Positions 9,460 through 18,339 of a stretch of DNA of 64,000 nt are shown here, in pieces. A program made the position numbers and the translations under genes. The notes under the pieces are model-generated. The model searched no databases. It was not told the DNA's origin and was given only the letters and a program-made list of their open reading frames with translations. How positions within the stretch are numbered: the stretch's first letter is position 1; each line of letters begins with the position of its first letter. Source of the stretch: CAZNPL01 sp964574815 (GTDB lineage Bacteria; Planctomycetota; Phycisphaerae; UBA1845); the NCBI GenBank assembly GCA_964574815.1, contig CAZNPL010000004.1, positions 62,001-126,000 of the forward strand. The letters are read 5' to 3'.

Positions 9460-10650
9460 TTACGCCTCGCTGAAGATCTTGCTCAGCAGCTTGCCGCTCT
9501 TGCGAGGCGGCTCCCGCTCAGACATTGTGTCGTCCGGTGAGTGGATGCGCTCCGCAAGCTGCCGAATCGATTGCCGGACCTTGCTCTTCGGCGCCCGCAG
9601 ACATAGCGGCTCGCCAAGGTTGACGGCCGAACTCACCGCCGGCCAGTCGTCCGGAATCGTCTCGAATACCTTTTTCTGTAAGGTCGTCTCGACGTCCGCG
9701 GTGACTAACGGCCCCGCCTCCTTGCCCGCTCGATTGCAGATCACCTTGGTGCGGTCGAGGTTGAAGCCGGCCTCGCGCATCCCCTGCAGGATACGCTGTG
9801 CGTTGCGGACGCTGGGGACCATGAGCTGCACCAGCAGGAGCGTCAGATCCGACACGTCCAGGATCGCCGATGCCCCCACGTCATATCGATTGGGACCGTC
9901 AACGACGACGTATTCGCTCATCGACAGAAGCGACGTCAGCACTCCGACGCAGTTGGCGGCCGTGATGTTGTCTGACTGGACAAAGTGGCTTGGAGCACTC
10001 AGTACGTGCACACGCGTCGAGTGCTGAACGAGGGCCCGCTCGATCACCTGCGGTTCGATCGCCTCGGGACTTTGCGTCAGATCCGCGATTGTGTGCTGAG
10101 GCGATACGTCAAACATGGTGGCGAGCTGCCCGAACCGGTAATCCAGATCAACCGCTGTCACGCGACCGTTGGTCAACGACGCAAGTTCCGCCGAGAGATT
10201 CGTCGCCAGCAACGTTGCCCCCACGCCTCCCGCCGAACCGAGAACCGTGATGAGTTTCCCGGTCGGTCCACGCTCGTCGACCTGGTGGATGATCTTCCCG
10301 AATGCATCCTCCAGATTGGCGCGGTCGATCGGCTTGGTGATGTACTCTCGAAAACCGCGCCGCATCACCGACAGGATCAACTGACCGTCCGTCGATTCGC
10401 TCAGCGCGAAGACGGCCAAGCCGGGATGGTTGGCCGCGAGCTCGCCGCCGATCATGATCAGGCCGTCCGGGTTCGGATCCAGATGGAGGATCAGCACTTC
10501 GGCGGGAAACTGCTGGACCGCCTGCGTCAGGAGTGCCGGGTCCTCGACTTCCGCAACGATCCGCACCGAATCGAAGGACGTGAGCGTGCTGCGCAACGAC
10601 GGTCCGTATGACTCGTCGGCGTTGAAGATGATTGTCCTAAGCACGCCCAT
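9460..10650 (-). CDS. tadZ: Tad pilus localisation/assembly protein TadZ/CpaE
   Basis: An atypical receiver-like domain fills roughly residues 1-125, with YITKPIDRANLED near its end. A MinD/ParA-type ATPase domain follows with the deviant Walker A GSAGGVGATLLATNLSAEL and DLDYRFGQLATMFDV. TadZ/CpaE marks the site of pilus assembly and recruits TadA. The ATG at 10650 is preferred over an in-frame start at 10665 because the receiver fold begins immediately after it; 396 residues result. The receiver lacks the acidic pair at its N-terminus, so it is probably not phosphorylated. Confidence 0.85.
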   Translation of the reverse strand: MGVLRTIIFNADESYGPSLRSTLTSFDSVRIVAEVEDPALLTQAVQQFPAEVLILHLDPNPDGLIMIGGELAANHPGLAVFALSESTDGQLILSVMRRGFREYITKPIDRANLEDAFGKIIHQVDERGPTGKLITVLGSAGGVGATLLATNLSAELASLTNGRVTAVDLDYRFGQLATMFDVSPQHTIADLTQSPEAIEPQVIERALVQHSTRVHVLSAPSHFVQSDNITAANCVGVLTSLLSMSEYVVVDGPNRYDVGASAILDVSDLTLLLVQLMVPSVRNAQRILQGMREAGFNLDRTKVICNRAGKEAGPLVTADVETTLQKKVFETIPDDWPAVSSAVNLGEPLCLRAPKSKVRQSIRQLAERIHSPDDTMSEREPPRKSGKLLSKIFSEA

Positions 10651-10988
10651 GGCCAGTGCTCCCACGCCGCCGCGGCGGAATCGGCCCCGATCTGCAATCC
10701 AGTGGCCTTTCTCCTAGATCGGCCCTTCCAGGACGCCGCTCGATTCCGACGTCGTTTGGCTGGCGGCACTTGAGCTCCGAATTAATCGGACGGTGCCCGG
10801 TTCCGGCGGTTTGCGGATGTTCCGTGACTCCACTCCCCGAAATCATGATCGTCCGTGCCCCATGCCCACGTCCGCCGATCTTCCGTTTGCGAGCCGGCGG
10901 CCGGTCTTACGTGCTTTCGCACGCCCGCACCAAACGCGCCGCGAGAAGCTCGAACGCCCTTCTTGTCTTGGCCCGCCGAACAGTTCTC
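10651..10988. other. 338-base gap where a pilus secretin gene would be expected
   Basis: I see no convincing coding sequence here on either strand. In many tad/cpa loci a secretin gene (rcpA/cpaC) sits between cpaB and cpaE/tadZ. Here the space holds no secretin-like reading frame, only GC-rich sequence. Confidence 0.5.
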
Positions 10989-11960
10989 TTAATTCGGGGA
11001 AACCCGCTCGGGCGCATCGTCGTCCGTTCGTTCCGCGGTCGGCGGTCGAGGCACGGGGAGCGGACGCCGCGGCGTTCTGTGTGCCGTGGGGCCGTCGGTG
11101 TCCGCACGACGGGTGGAATTGCGTCCGCTAAACGAGTGCGTGGCCATCTGGCCCTTACCGTTAACCACCGTCAGGTCGTAGTTTTCCTCCGGCTCCATGG
11201 GGAAGTTTGTCAGAGACTGGCTGACCACCGGCTTGGCAAGCGGTGGCGGTTTCAGGCCCAGGATCTCGCTTCGGCTGGCGTGTCCCGGAGGGGATTCGAT
11301 CGTATCATCGGGGCTTCGCATCGCCAGCGTGATCTTCCCCTCCGTTTGAGCCAGGTGCAGCTTCGGCACGTCCGAGTCCTTGACCAGGAGTGTGACCGAT
11401 TGCGCCGCCTTAGACTTGCCGCCGTCATCATTCGGGGAAGAAAGCATGCGCCCCACGGCTACGACCTTGACCTGCTGGAGAATGATGCGGCTCACCAGTT
11501 CGTTCGCGCGACCGACGCGCATCACGGCAATCACGTCGACGAACGTGCCCGGGCGAAGCTGGTAGCCTACCGCGGACACTTCGTTGATCTTGACCGAGAC
11601 GGCCCGGTAACCCTTGGGAATACGGACCATCAGGCCCGAAGGTGTGCCCTTGGGGGCCAACAGCTCCTCGCGCACGATCGAACCGCGTGGGATCGTCGTC
11701 TGCGCCACGCGACCGATCACATCCTCCGACTTTTGAAAGCTGTCTCGACCCAGCAACGGCGTCACCGGCGTTTCGAGGACCTTCAGCATGGCGGGCGTGA
11801 TTTCTGCGGTCGCCGGTATGTCGTCCACTGTGACGACGGCCGGCACGACTTCGCTTCGCGCATCGGCCCTTGCCTTCTGAATATTGCTGAGGAAAAACTT
11901 GATTGCGACAACACCCAGGCCCAGGCCCAGAACCAACGGAATAATCGTTCCCTTTTTCAT
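10989..11960 (-). CDS. cpaB: Flp pilus assembly protein CpaB/RcpC (SAF domain)
   Basis: The 323-residue protein begins with a single N-terminal hydrophobic anchor (IIPLVLGLGLGVVAIKFFL) and then a SAF domain (VPAVVTVDDIPATAEITPAM, IGRVAQTTIPRGSIVREELL). The RcpC/CpaB domain follows (GYRAVSVKINEVSAVGYQLR, GTFVDVIAVMRVG). RcpC is periplasmic and is thought to modify or contact the secretin. The last 50 residues are a low-complexity Arg/Pro/Thr-rich tail. It lies 172 bases downstream of tadE. Confidence 0.9.
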   Translation of the reverse strand: MKKGTIIPLVLGLGLGVVAIKFFLSNIQKARADARSEVVPAVVTVDDIPATAEITPAMLKVLETPVTPLLGRDSFQKSEDVIGRVAQTTIPRGSIVREELLAPKGTPSGLMVRIPKGYRAVSVKINEVSAVGYQLRPGTFVDVIAVMRVGRANELVSRIILQQVKVVAVGRMLSSPNDDGGKSKAAQSVTLLVKDSDVPKLHLAQTEGKITLAMRSPDDTIESPPGHASRSEILGLKPPPLAKPVVSQSLTNFPMEPEENYDLTVVNGKGQMATHSFSGRNSTRRADTDGPTAHRTPRRPLPVPRPPTAERTDDDAPERVSPN

Positions 11961-12132
11961 CGCTCTGCTCGCTATCGTGTGCTCCCACAGGACGACGCGG
12001 GGGCGGCCGACTCAACTCGAGCCGGCCCGCCGTTCGCTCCCACGTGCCATGTCTTGTCGCATCTTCTCCGTTCAGCCCTGCGTCGCCCGGCTGCAACGAA
12101 TTCGCCTTCGTTCAATCCGGTGCGGCGACGCG

Positions 12133-12558
12133 TCAGCTGCCGGCCACGCCCTCTTTACGCATCGAGCTCCTGCCGGTCAGGCTGTAGCCGCCCTGGACGA
12201 CGAAACCGACAAGCGTGCATCGGTCGACCGGCATGCTCACCTGCACCCACTGCACTTCGGCATCAATTGCCGAGGTCGTGAGCGTCCAGTCGGTGCCCTC
12301 CGCATACCCGGTGGGCTCCATCACCGAGCGGACTCTGTTTGCCACCTGTTCGGACGTCGCCGTCTGCAGCACGGCGACGCGGCATCCTTCGCGAGCCGCA
12401 TTCGTCAACGTCTGGCGAACCATGAAGATCCACCCGAAGTCGATGATCCCGAACAGCAGCACCAAAAGCAGCGGCAGAACGACCGCAAACTCCACGATCG
12501 CCGCACCGCGCCGCCGTCTGCCCGCCCGCCTGATTAACGCTTTTCTCGTGCGTCGCAT
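12133..12558 (-). CDS. tadE: TadE-like pseudopilin
   Basis: This 141-residue protein has a basic leader followed by RRRGAAIVEFAVVLPLLLV and a hydrophobic helix to IIDFGWIFMV, the TadE signature with Glu five residues after the cleavage site. A small extracellular domain follows. The start codon lies one base after the tadV stop (TGACATG), so the two are translationally coupled. Only one TadE-like gene is present; no TadF or TadG is seen. Confidence 0.85.
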   Translation of the reverse strand: MRRTRKALIRRAGRRRRGAAIVEFAVVLPLLLVLLFGIIDFGWIFMVRQTLTNAAREGCRVAVLQTATSEQVANRVRSVMEPTGYAEGTDWTLTTSAIDAEVQWVQVSMPVDRCTLVGFVVQGGYSLTGRSSMRKEGVAGS

Positions 12559-12559
12559 G

Positions 12560-13114
12560 TCACACCACCCACCAGCCGAACACCCGGCCGCTTAACACGA
12601 TCAGGGAACCGATCGTCAATGGCACCCCGTACGGCAGAAGCTGCGGCGACGGACCCAATGACTTCGCGCTGCCGAACTCGCTGAACATGGTGTCGCGAGA
12701 CCGCAGCTTGATCAGAATCAGCCCCAGGTTGCCCCATGCCTCCGCCACACGACGGCGCCACACAATCATGGCCGCGGCAATCACGCCGCCGATCGCCGCA
12801 CCCAACGCGAACGACACCAAAGTCATCCACGGACCGAACCACACGCCGACGGCCGCCATGAGCTTGACATCGCCCGCCCCCATCCCGTGCATCGCCCACG
12901 GCAATATGAGGACGCCGAGGCCCACCAACATCCCAAGGACGCCCGCCGACAAGCCGGACCAACCGAAATAGGCGCCCTGCGCGACGAAGCCCGCCGCCGC
13001 CAACGCCGCGTTCAGCCAGTTCGGCACCCTTCGTTGGGAGTAATCGATCCACGACGCCAGAAGCACCGCAGGCACCAGAACGGCACACGCTACTCCCCAA
13101 TAACCAGACAGCAT
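12560..13114 (-). CDS. tadV: Prepilin peptidase TadV/CpaA (A24 family)
   Basis: A 184-residue polytopic membrane protein with the two active-site aspartates of A24 peptidases: one in LASWIDYSQRRVPNWLN and one in the GxGD motif of MHGMGAGDVKLMAAVG. TadV cleaves and matures Flp pilin and the TadE-type pseudopilins. It lacks the N-methyltransferase domain, as is usual for the Tad type. It is directly coupled to tadE and lies downstream of flp. Confidence 0.9.
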   Translation of the reverse strand: MLSGYWGVACAVLVPAVLLASWIDYSQRRVPNWLNAALAAAGFVAQGAYFGWSGLSAGVLGMLVGLGVLILPWAMHGMGAGDVKLMAAVGVWFGPWMTLVSFALGAAIGGVIAAAMIVWRRRVAEAWGNLGLILIKLRSRDTMFSEFGSAKSLGPSPQLLPYGVPLTIGSLIVLSGRVFGWWVV

Positions 13115-13211
13115 CGTCGTCCCCCGTCGATGTTCGCAGGCCTTTCAACATCGGCGATCGGCGCCTGGTCCCCGAGTCGCTTCCCGCCGAACGTCTCGAT
13201 ATTTGCAAGAA

Positions 13212-13252
13212 GGCGGGTGGGCATTCGCCGTTTCGGACGACACCCACCCGCC
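13212..13252 (-). terminator. Stem-loop between flp and tadV, possible attenuator
   Basis: GGCGGGTGGG at 13212-13221 pairs perfectly with CCCACCCGCC at 13243-13252 (10 bp, 21-base loop). It lies in the 225 bases between the pilin gene and the next pilus gene. A partial terminator here would let flp be made in excess over the assembly genes. A long U tract is absent, so strength is uncertain. Confidence 0.5.
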
Positions 13253-13339
13253 GAACTCCTCAACAAACCCTTATCACCCCGTCGATCCTCGACCGCGCTT
13301 GTCCTCCATGAACAAGGGCGATGGGCGGCTTCGTAATCA

Positions 13340-13519
13340 CTACGAGCCCGTGCCGACGGTCGGCAGTGCGGCCTCGACGTCGGTAAACGTCGATGAGACC
13401 TTGGTGCCTACGAGCTGAATCGCCCCGATGGCCGCCACGATGATCAACGCCAGCATCACCGCGTACTCGGTCGCGGTCGGTCCATCCTCACTCCGCAAAA
13501 ACTCCCAGAATTTCTTCAC
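13340..13519 (-). CDS. flp: Flp-type major pilin
   Basis: This 59-residue gene starts with GTG at 13519 behind AAAGGAG (seven bases upstream) and ends TAG at 13340-13342. The short leader MKKFWEFLRSEDG is followed by PTATEY, matching the Flp cleavage pattern G|xxxxEY, and a 22-residue hydrophobic helix (VMLALIIVAAIGAIQLVG) typical of Flp pilins. Maturation by TadV would yield a subunit of about 46 residues. It is the first gene of the operon, as expected for the pilin. Confidence 0.93.
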   Translation of the reverse strand: MKKFWEFLRSEDGPTATEYAVMLALIIVAAIGAIQLVGTKVSSTFTDVEAALPTVGTGS

Positions 13520-14285
13520 GGCAAAGCTCCTTTCTCAGACCCCCTCGAGCCGGCTTGTGCGGCTCCTCCGGGTAACCGATCAGCGCCGCTCGCTCCGCGA
13601 CTGCAGCGCTGCCCTCCTCTTGACTCCAACCTCCGAGGGTCGTGAGTGAATATGACCGGCTGCCTCCTGCAACCCGGTATACGTTGCGTCGTTATGTGCG
13701 CTCCGCACGCCTGATAACGGCCGGCTGCGGCGGACGGAAAACTCTCCGATGCGCTCCCTCGATACGATGCGTCGACTCCGAAACGAGATCAGTTCGTCTG
13801 TCTCGGCCGACAAAGGAAACCTAAGAAACAACTTCCCGGTGGGCAAACGGATTCGGAAGTTTTTTCCACCGACCGATTCCCCGCATCTGAGAAAAGATGA
13901 CGACGCACGCCACGAGTGATAATTCGATCATTACGGCGGCGTGGATGGACTTGTCATGGCTTGTGACGAACGCAAATTCTGCCGGGCATTGCGATCGTGA
14001 AGCGCGCCGGAGCTGCGGCGACTCGCTGCCGCGCGGTCCGAAAAACGACGCTGGTCTGCCACGAACGACCCAAAAACGTCCTCGCCACCCCAACACGCCT
14101 CCCGCCGAGAATCGCATCGCCCGAGCGGGATCCACAGACCAGCGCGATGTTCGCGCTGAAAGACCGATATGCCTTCATCGTCTTTTAATGTTCGGGCGCA
14201 TATGCTGGCGAGTCGGATCGGCGGTAGGACCGGCTCGGCGTGGACCGGCACCGCCGTCAAGGCGGACAGGTTCGAGAAGAATGTT
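13520..14285. other. Intergenic region upstream of flp, no supported gene
   Basis: This 766-base stretch separates the pilus operon from the histidine-kinase remnant. The open frames in it have no recognisable domain, no good ribosome binding site and conflicting strands. The promoter of the pilus operon must lie in its left part, but I could not pick a clear -35/-10 pair. Confidence 0.4.
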
Positions 14286-14439
14286 ATGAGAACAAGTTCA
14301 AGCGCGCTATTGGTGACCGGAATGTGTGTGGCCGGTGGGCTGGCGCTGACCGTTCGGGCGCAGGACACGGGTGAAAAAGTAGTGACGCTTGATCAAATCC
14401 CGGCCGCGGTCAGGGATATCTCCTGGGACCAGACGATCG
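14286..14439 (+). pseudogene. 5' fragment of a PepSY-like secreted protein gene
   Basis: ATG at 14286 opens a signal peptide (SALLVTGMCVAGGLALTVRA, then QDTG) and the segment KVVTLDQIPAAVRD, which resembles the first strand and helix of PepSY-like periplasmic proteins. The similarity stops after about 45 residues, where sequence belonging to a histidine kinase start takes over. The frame continues without a stop into the kinase remnant, so a chimeric product is formally possible. The family call is from memory of the motif only. Confidence 0.45.
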
Positions 14440-14951
14440 ATGAAAAGCCTGCGGGCGCGCGTGCTGCTGGGAACGACCGTCGGAACCGGGCTGGTTCTGG
14501 CGGCCTCCGCATTTGCCCTGTATCTTGTTGTACGTGCGGTACTCTGCACCGAGCCGCCGAGCGCAACCTCGAGGTGCACCTTCATCTACCGGACGCATGC
14601 CGCGTGGCCACCGATCGCGACAAGGTCCGACTGGTACTCGACAACCTCCTGGACAACGCGGTCACCTATGCGAACGCCGGTGGGCAGCTAACGATCTCGC
14701 TGGAGGCCGCCGACGGGCACGTGAAAGCGCGGATCGTCAACATTGGCAGTTGCGTGTCCGAAAAGCACGCCGAGCGCGTCTTCAACCGATTCTGGCGCGG
14801 CGACACCTCGCAAACCTCAGACGCCGACGCCCGTCGCTGCGGACTGGGCCTGCCCCTCTGCCGAAAGCTTGTCAATCTTCTCGGCGGCTCGATCTCCGTT
14901 GTGACGACCGAAGGCGGCACGTTCGCCGTCACGACGATTCTGCCCCGCTGA
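14440..14951 (+). pseudogene. Sensor histidine kinase with large internal deletion and frameshift
   Basis: ATG at 14440 begins a kinase-like N-terminus (MKSLRARVLLGTTVGTGLVL and a transmembrane helix to about 14540). Near 14550 the homology jumps, in another frame, to a HATPase domain: the N box in DNLLDNAVTYAN and a G2-like region CGLGLPLCRKLVNLLGGSI, ending TGA at 14949-14951. The sensor, HAMP and His-box phospho-acceptor domains are missing, and the two parts are in different frames. A functional kinase is therefore very unlikely. Confidence 0.7.
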
Positions 14952-15111
14952 CGAAGAAGAGTTTCCCAGGCCCCACACCGTCCAGAACGAATCGGGGTAA
15001 GTTTCCGCCGTGTCTTGGGTTTTGATTCGCCCAAAGACAGTTACGGAGCGGCCCACGCATCGAGCATGCCCTCTGGCTTGGATGCGATCGCAGGCGGAAC
15101 GGATTGCTGAT

Positions 15112-18100
15112 TCAATGGGACGTCGGCGCGTTCGCGGATGGGAACATCGGACCGGCATCCCAAACCCGCACCGTATTATCGTCGCTACCGGATAGAATGC
15201 GGCGACCATCGCGTGTAAACACGGCACAGGTCACAGGATAGTCGTGGCCGGAGAGCGTCAGCGCGTGCTGGCCCGTTTCAGTGTCCCAGATTCTCAACGA
15301 ACAGTCGTACGAAGCGGAGACGATCCGACTTCCGTCGGGAGAGAACGCCGCGTCAAGTATGCGATGGCGATGGCCCTTGAGCCGATGAACGGCTCGACCT
15401 GTTGAGGGATCCCAGATGATGAGGGTCCAGTCGTCACCACCGGTTACGATACGGGATCCGTCGGGCGAAAACCTCGCAACGCGAACGATATCCGTGTGCC
15501 CGGCGAGCGTCATTTCGGGCCGTCCCGTTGCGACATTCCAGATCTTGACGCTGCGGCCCCGGCACGCCGTCACCAGCCTGCCACTGTCGGGCGCGAATTC
15601 GACGGACCAGACGGGTGCATCGCCCGCCTGCATCTTCTGTATCAATTCACTCGTCGCAGTAGACCAGATGCTGACGGAATGATCCGACGAACCTGCCGCA
15701 AGCAACCTGCCATCCGCCGACCAGGCGACACTCAATTTCGAAGTGTCGGACCGGGATAACTCTAGAACCTCCTCCGCTTCCGGCGCGCTCCACAACTTGA
15801 CGGCCCCGTCCGAACCGCACGTGGCCAATCGATCCCCGGCCGGGCTGAAGGCCATTGCGTGAACCCATCCGCTGTGACCATCCAAGGTCTTTATGCGGTG
15901 CATGGAATCAGCGTCGTATAGATCAATTCGACCGCGATCTGCGGAAACGGCCATCAGTCCACTTCCAAGCGGGCGCTGGCAGCAGGCCAGAGACTCGATG
16001 TGCCCGTCATACCGCGCCGCGACGAGCGCACCGCAGCGTCGATTGATGTCCCAGACCCTGATGGAACGATCGTGGCTCGCTGACACGAGACGCGTCTGAT
16101 CGGGTGAGAACGCCACCGCGTTCACGGTGTGCTGGTGTCCGAGAAACTTCCGCAGAGTCTCACCCGAGCCTATATCCAGCAACTGTACGGTCGTGGCGTC
16201 CGCAATCGCCACGCGTTGCGCATCCGCGCTCAGAGCAATGGCGTTTACCTCCGTGCCGTGCCTGATCGGCGGCATGACGAGTGTGCCCGTCTGCGCGTCC
16301 CAGACCTTCATGGACCGGTCCCATGATCCGGAGTAGAGGCGTTGCCCGTCGTCATCGAAGGCAAGGCAACTCACGCGGCGGTCGTGTGCCGAGATGCGCA
16401 GTCTGACGGTTTGCGACGCCATATCCCAAATCTCAATGGACCCGTTGGTCGTACCGACCGCCAGGGTGCGAGCGTCGGAAGCGAGCGCCAGGGCTGAGAT
16501 GCGAGTCTCCTGACCGGCGAGCTCGGAGACGAATGCGCCCGTCAACGAGTCCCAGACCCTTATTCGCCCGTCCGCGTCACCTGAAACGATGTTTCGATCA
16601 TCGGCGGTGTATAGAACACGAGTGACCGTGTCCTGGTGGCCAGTTAGTGCGTGGAGCATGTCCCCGCTCGCGCAGTCCCAGACCCGTACCGTCTTGTCGT
16701 AGCTTCCCGAGACGCATGTAGACCCGTCGGATGAGACGGCGACGTCTGTGATGATTGACCCATGCCCGTGCAGCGTCCGCAGCGCCGCGTCCCCTTCGGC
16801 GTCCCAGAGTCGAAGGACTCCGTCTTCCCCGCCGGACACGATCAGCTTGCCGTCGGGGCTGAAGGCCACGGTCATGGCGGACCCCCGGTGGCCGCGCAAC
16901 GCCCTGATACTGTCGTCAGATCGGTGCTTGAGATAGTACCACTCCCACCCGCGCAGGCGGTCGGGGCACCTTTCGAGCAGTTCGTTCAACACAACCACAT
17001 TCGCCGAGTCGAAGGCGGACTGGGCGAGCGCGATCGTGTTGAAGTACGCGCTGACGTGCAGAGCCTCCGTGGTACGCTCGGCCTGCCGGCGAGCCCTTTC
17101 GGCGAGGGTTCTCTGATGGTCCGCCGTCCGGTACATGAAGCCCAGCGCGATGGCCGCGGCAATGACGAGAAGCAGCAGGGCTCCGGCCACGGTCGCGGTG
17201 ATCCGGTGACGCGAGAGTGTCTTGCCCAGCACGTACCATGTGCGGTGTCGCTTTGCTTCGATCGGCTCGTTGTTGAGATATCGGCGGATGTCTTGCGCCA
17301 GTTCGGACGCGGACTGATAGCGGCGGGCGCAGTCCTTCTCAAGCGCCTTGAGTACGATGGTCTCCACGTCGCCGCGCAAGGAGACGTTGACCGACGACAG
17401 CCTTCGCGGCTCCTCTTCGCGAATGACCCGCGGGATTTCAAACGGCGTGGCGGTCCCGAAGTTGTACGGGAGTTCGCCAGTCAGCAACTCGTACAGGACC
17501 ATGCCCAAGGCGTAGACGTCGCAACGCGTGTCGACATTCGCGGCATCGCCCTGGCACTGCTCGGGGCTCATGTACCGCAGCGTCCCGACGAGTTGCCCGA
17601 CGTCGGTCTGAAGCGTCGCTATCGTCATGTCTGCGTCTGTCGCCAGGGCTACACCGAAGTCAATCACCTTGGGCTGCCCCGCTTCGTCGACGAGGATGTT
17701 CCCCGGCTTCAGATCCCGGTGGATCACGCCACGCTGGTGCCCGTGATGGACCGCGTCGCACACCTTGGCGAACAAGGCCAATCGCCGGCGCGTCGAAAGC
17801 GCGTGCTCATCGGCGTATTGCGTAACCGTTCTGGCCCCGGGAATGTACTCCATGGTAAAGTATGGAGTCCCACCGGCCTGTTCGTGGACGCCGGCCTCGT
17901 AGATCTGGGCGATCCCCGGGTGCCGCAGCCGGGCCAGGATCTCGACCTCGTGCGCGAAGCGCCGCAGCGCGCCCCGGGACGCGAGGCCGGCCCGCAGAAC
18001 TTTCAGCGCCACGCGCCGCGCGGGGTGTTCCTGCATGGCCTCATAAACCGTTCCCATCCCGCCCGAGGCGATGACCTGGAGCACGGTGTAGCGGTCTATC

Positions 18101-18339
18101 CGCTGACCGATGATCGCTGCCGCCGGGTCGGTTGCGGCACGTGAGAACGCCGTGGCACGAAGGGGTGAGGCGAGAAAACCATCCGCCCGTTCGTCGGCGG
18201 CCAGCAAAGATTCAACCTCGGCGCGGAGAGCACTGTCTCCCGCACAAGCACGCTCCAGGAACGCGGCGCGTTTCGACGGGTCGAGCCCGACGGCCTCCTC
18301 GAACACCTCTGCCGGGTCCCGGATCGAATCAGACGCCAT
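15112..18339 (-). CDS. Ser/Thr protein kinase with membrane anchor and 14 WD40 repeats
   Basis: ATG at 18339 (MASDSIRDPAEVFEEAV) is the better start, giving 1075 residues and an 11-base overlap with the sigma factor gene. An N-terminal helical segment is followed by a Hanks-type kinase domain (about 83-350) with a glycine loop IASGGMGTVYEA, VALKVL, HRDLKPGNIL, IDFGVA and GTLRYMSPEQC. One transmembrane helix (about 388-410, GALLLLVIAAAIALGFMY) separates it from an extracytoplasmic part of 14 WD40 repeats (about 485-1065), enough for two seven-bladed propellers. The first Gly of the glycine loop is Ala. Coupling to an ECF sigma factor gene suggests it acts on, or with, that regulator. Confidence 0.92.
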   Translation of the reverse strand: MASDSIRDPAEVFEEAVGLDPSKRAAFLERACAGDSALRAEVESLLAADERADGFLASPLRATAFSRAATDPAAAIIGQRIDRYTVLQVIASGGMGTVYEAMQEHPARRVALKVLRAGLASRGALRRFAHEVEILARLRHPGIAQIYEAGVHEQAGGTPYFTMEYIPGARTVTQYADEHALSTRRRLALFAKVCDAVHHGHQRGVIHRDLKPGNILVDEAGQPKVIDFGVALATDADMTIATLQTDVGQLVGTLRYMSPEQCQGDAANVDTRCDVYALGMVLYELLTGELPYNFGTATPFEIPRVIREEEPRRLSSVNVSLRGDVETIVLKALEKDCARRYQSASELAQDIRRYLNNEPIEAKRHRTWYVLGKTLSRHRITATVAGALLLLVIAAAIALGFMYRTADHQRTLAERARRQAERTTEALHVSAYFNTIALAQSAFDSANVVVLNELLERCPDRLRGWEWYYLKHRSDDSIRALRGHRGSAMTVAFSPDGKLIVSGGEDGVLRLWDAEGDAALRTLHGHGSIITDVAVSSDGSTCVSGSYDKTVRVWDCASGDMLHALTGHQDTVTRVLYTADDRNIVSGDADGRIRVWDSLTGAFVSELAGQETRISALALASDARTLAVGTTNGSIEIWDMASQTVRLRISAHDRRVSCLAFDDDGQRLYSGSWDRSMKVWDAQTGTLVMPPIRHGTEVNAIALSADAQRVAIADATTVQLLDIGSGETLRKFLGHQHTVNAVAFSPDQTRLVSASHDRSIRVWDINRRCGALVAARYDGHIESLACCQRPLGSGLMAVSADRGRIDLYDADSMHRIKTLDGHSGWVHAMAFSPAGDRLATCGSDGAVKLWSAPEAEEVLELSRSDTSKLSVAWSADGRLLAAGSSDHSVSIWSTATSELIQKMQAGDAPVWSVEFAPDSGRLVTACRGRSVKIWNVATGRPEMTLAGHTDIVRVARFSPDGSRIVTGGDDWTLIIWDPSTGRAVHRLKGHRHRILDAAFSPDGSRIVSASYDCSLRIWDTETGQHALTLSGHDYPVTCAVFTRDGRRILSGSDDNTVRVWDAGPMFPSANAPTSH

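Noticed and set aside
10656..12281. Plus-strand open frame of 541 codons
   Set aside because: Antisense to cpaB and the TadZ-cpaB gap; composition is Arg-rich with no family signal.
14169..14951. A single intact 260-residue protein
   Set aside because: Its first half is intergenic plus a PepSY-like start and its second half a HATPase; the join lies in the wrong frame for the kinase N-terminus, so a deletion scar explains it better.
16762..18144. Plus-strand open frame of 460 codons
   Set aside because: Mirror of the kinase coding strand, as is common in GC-rich genes.
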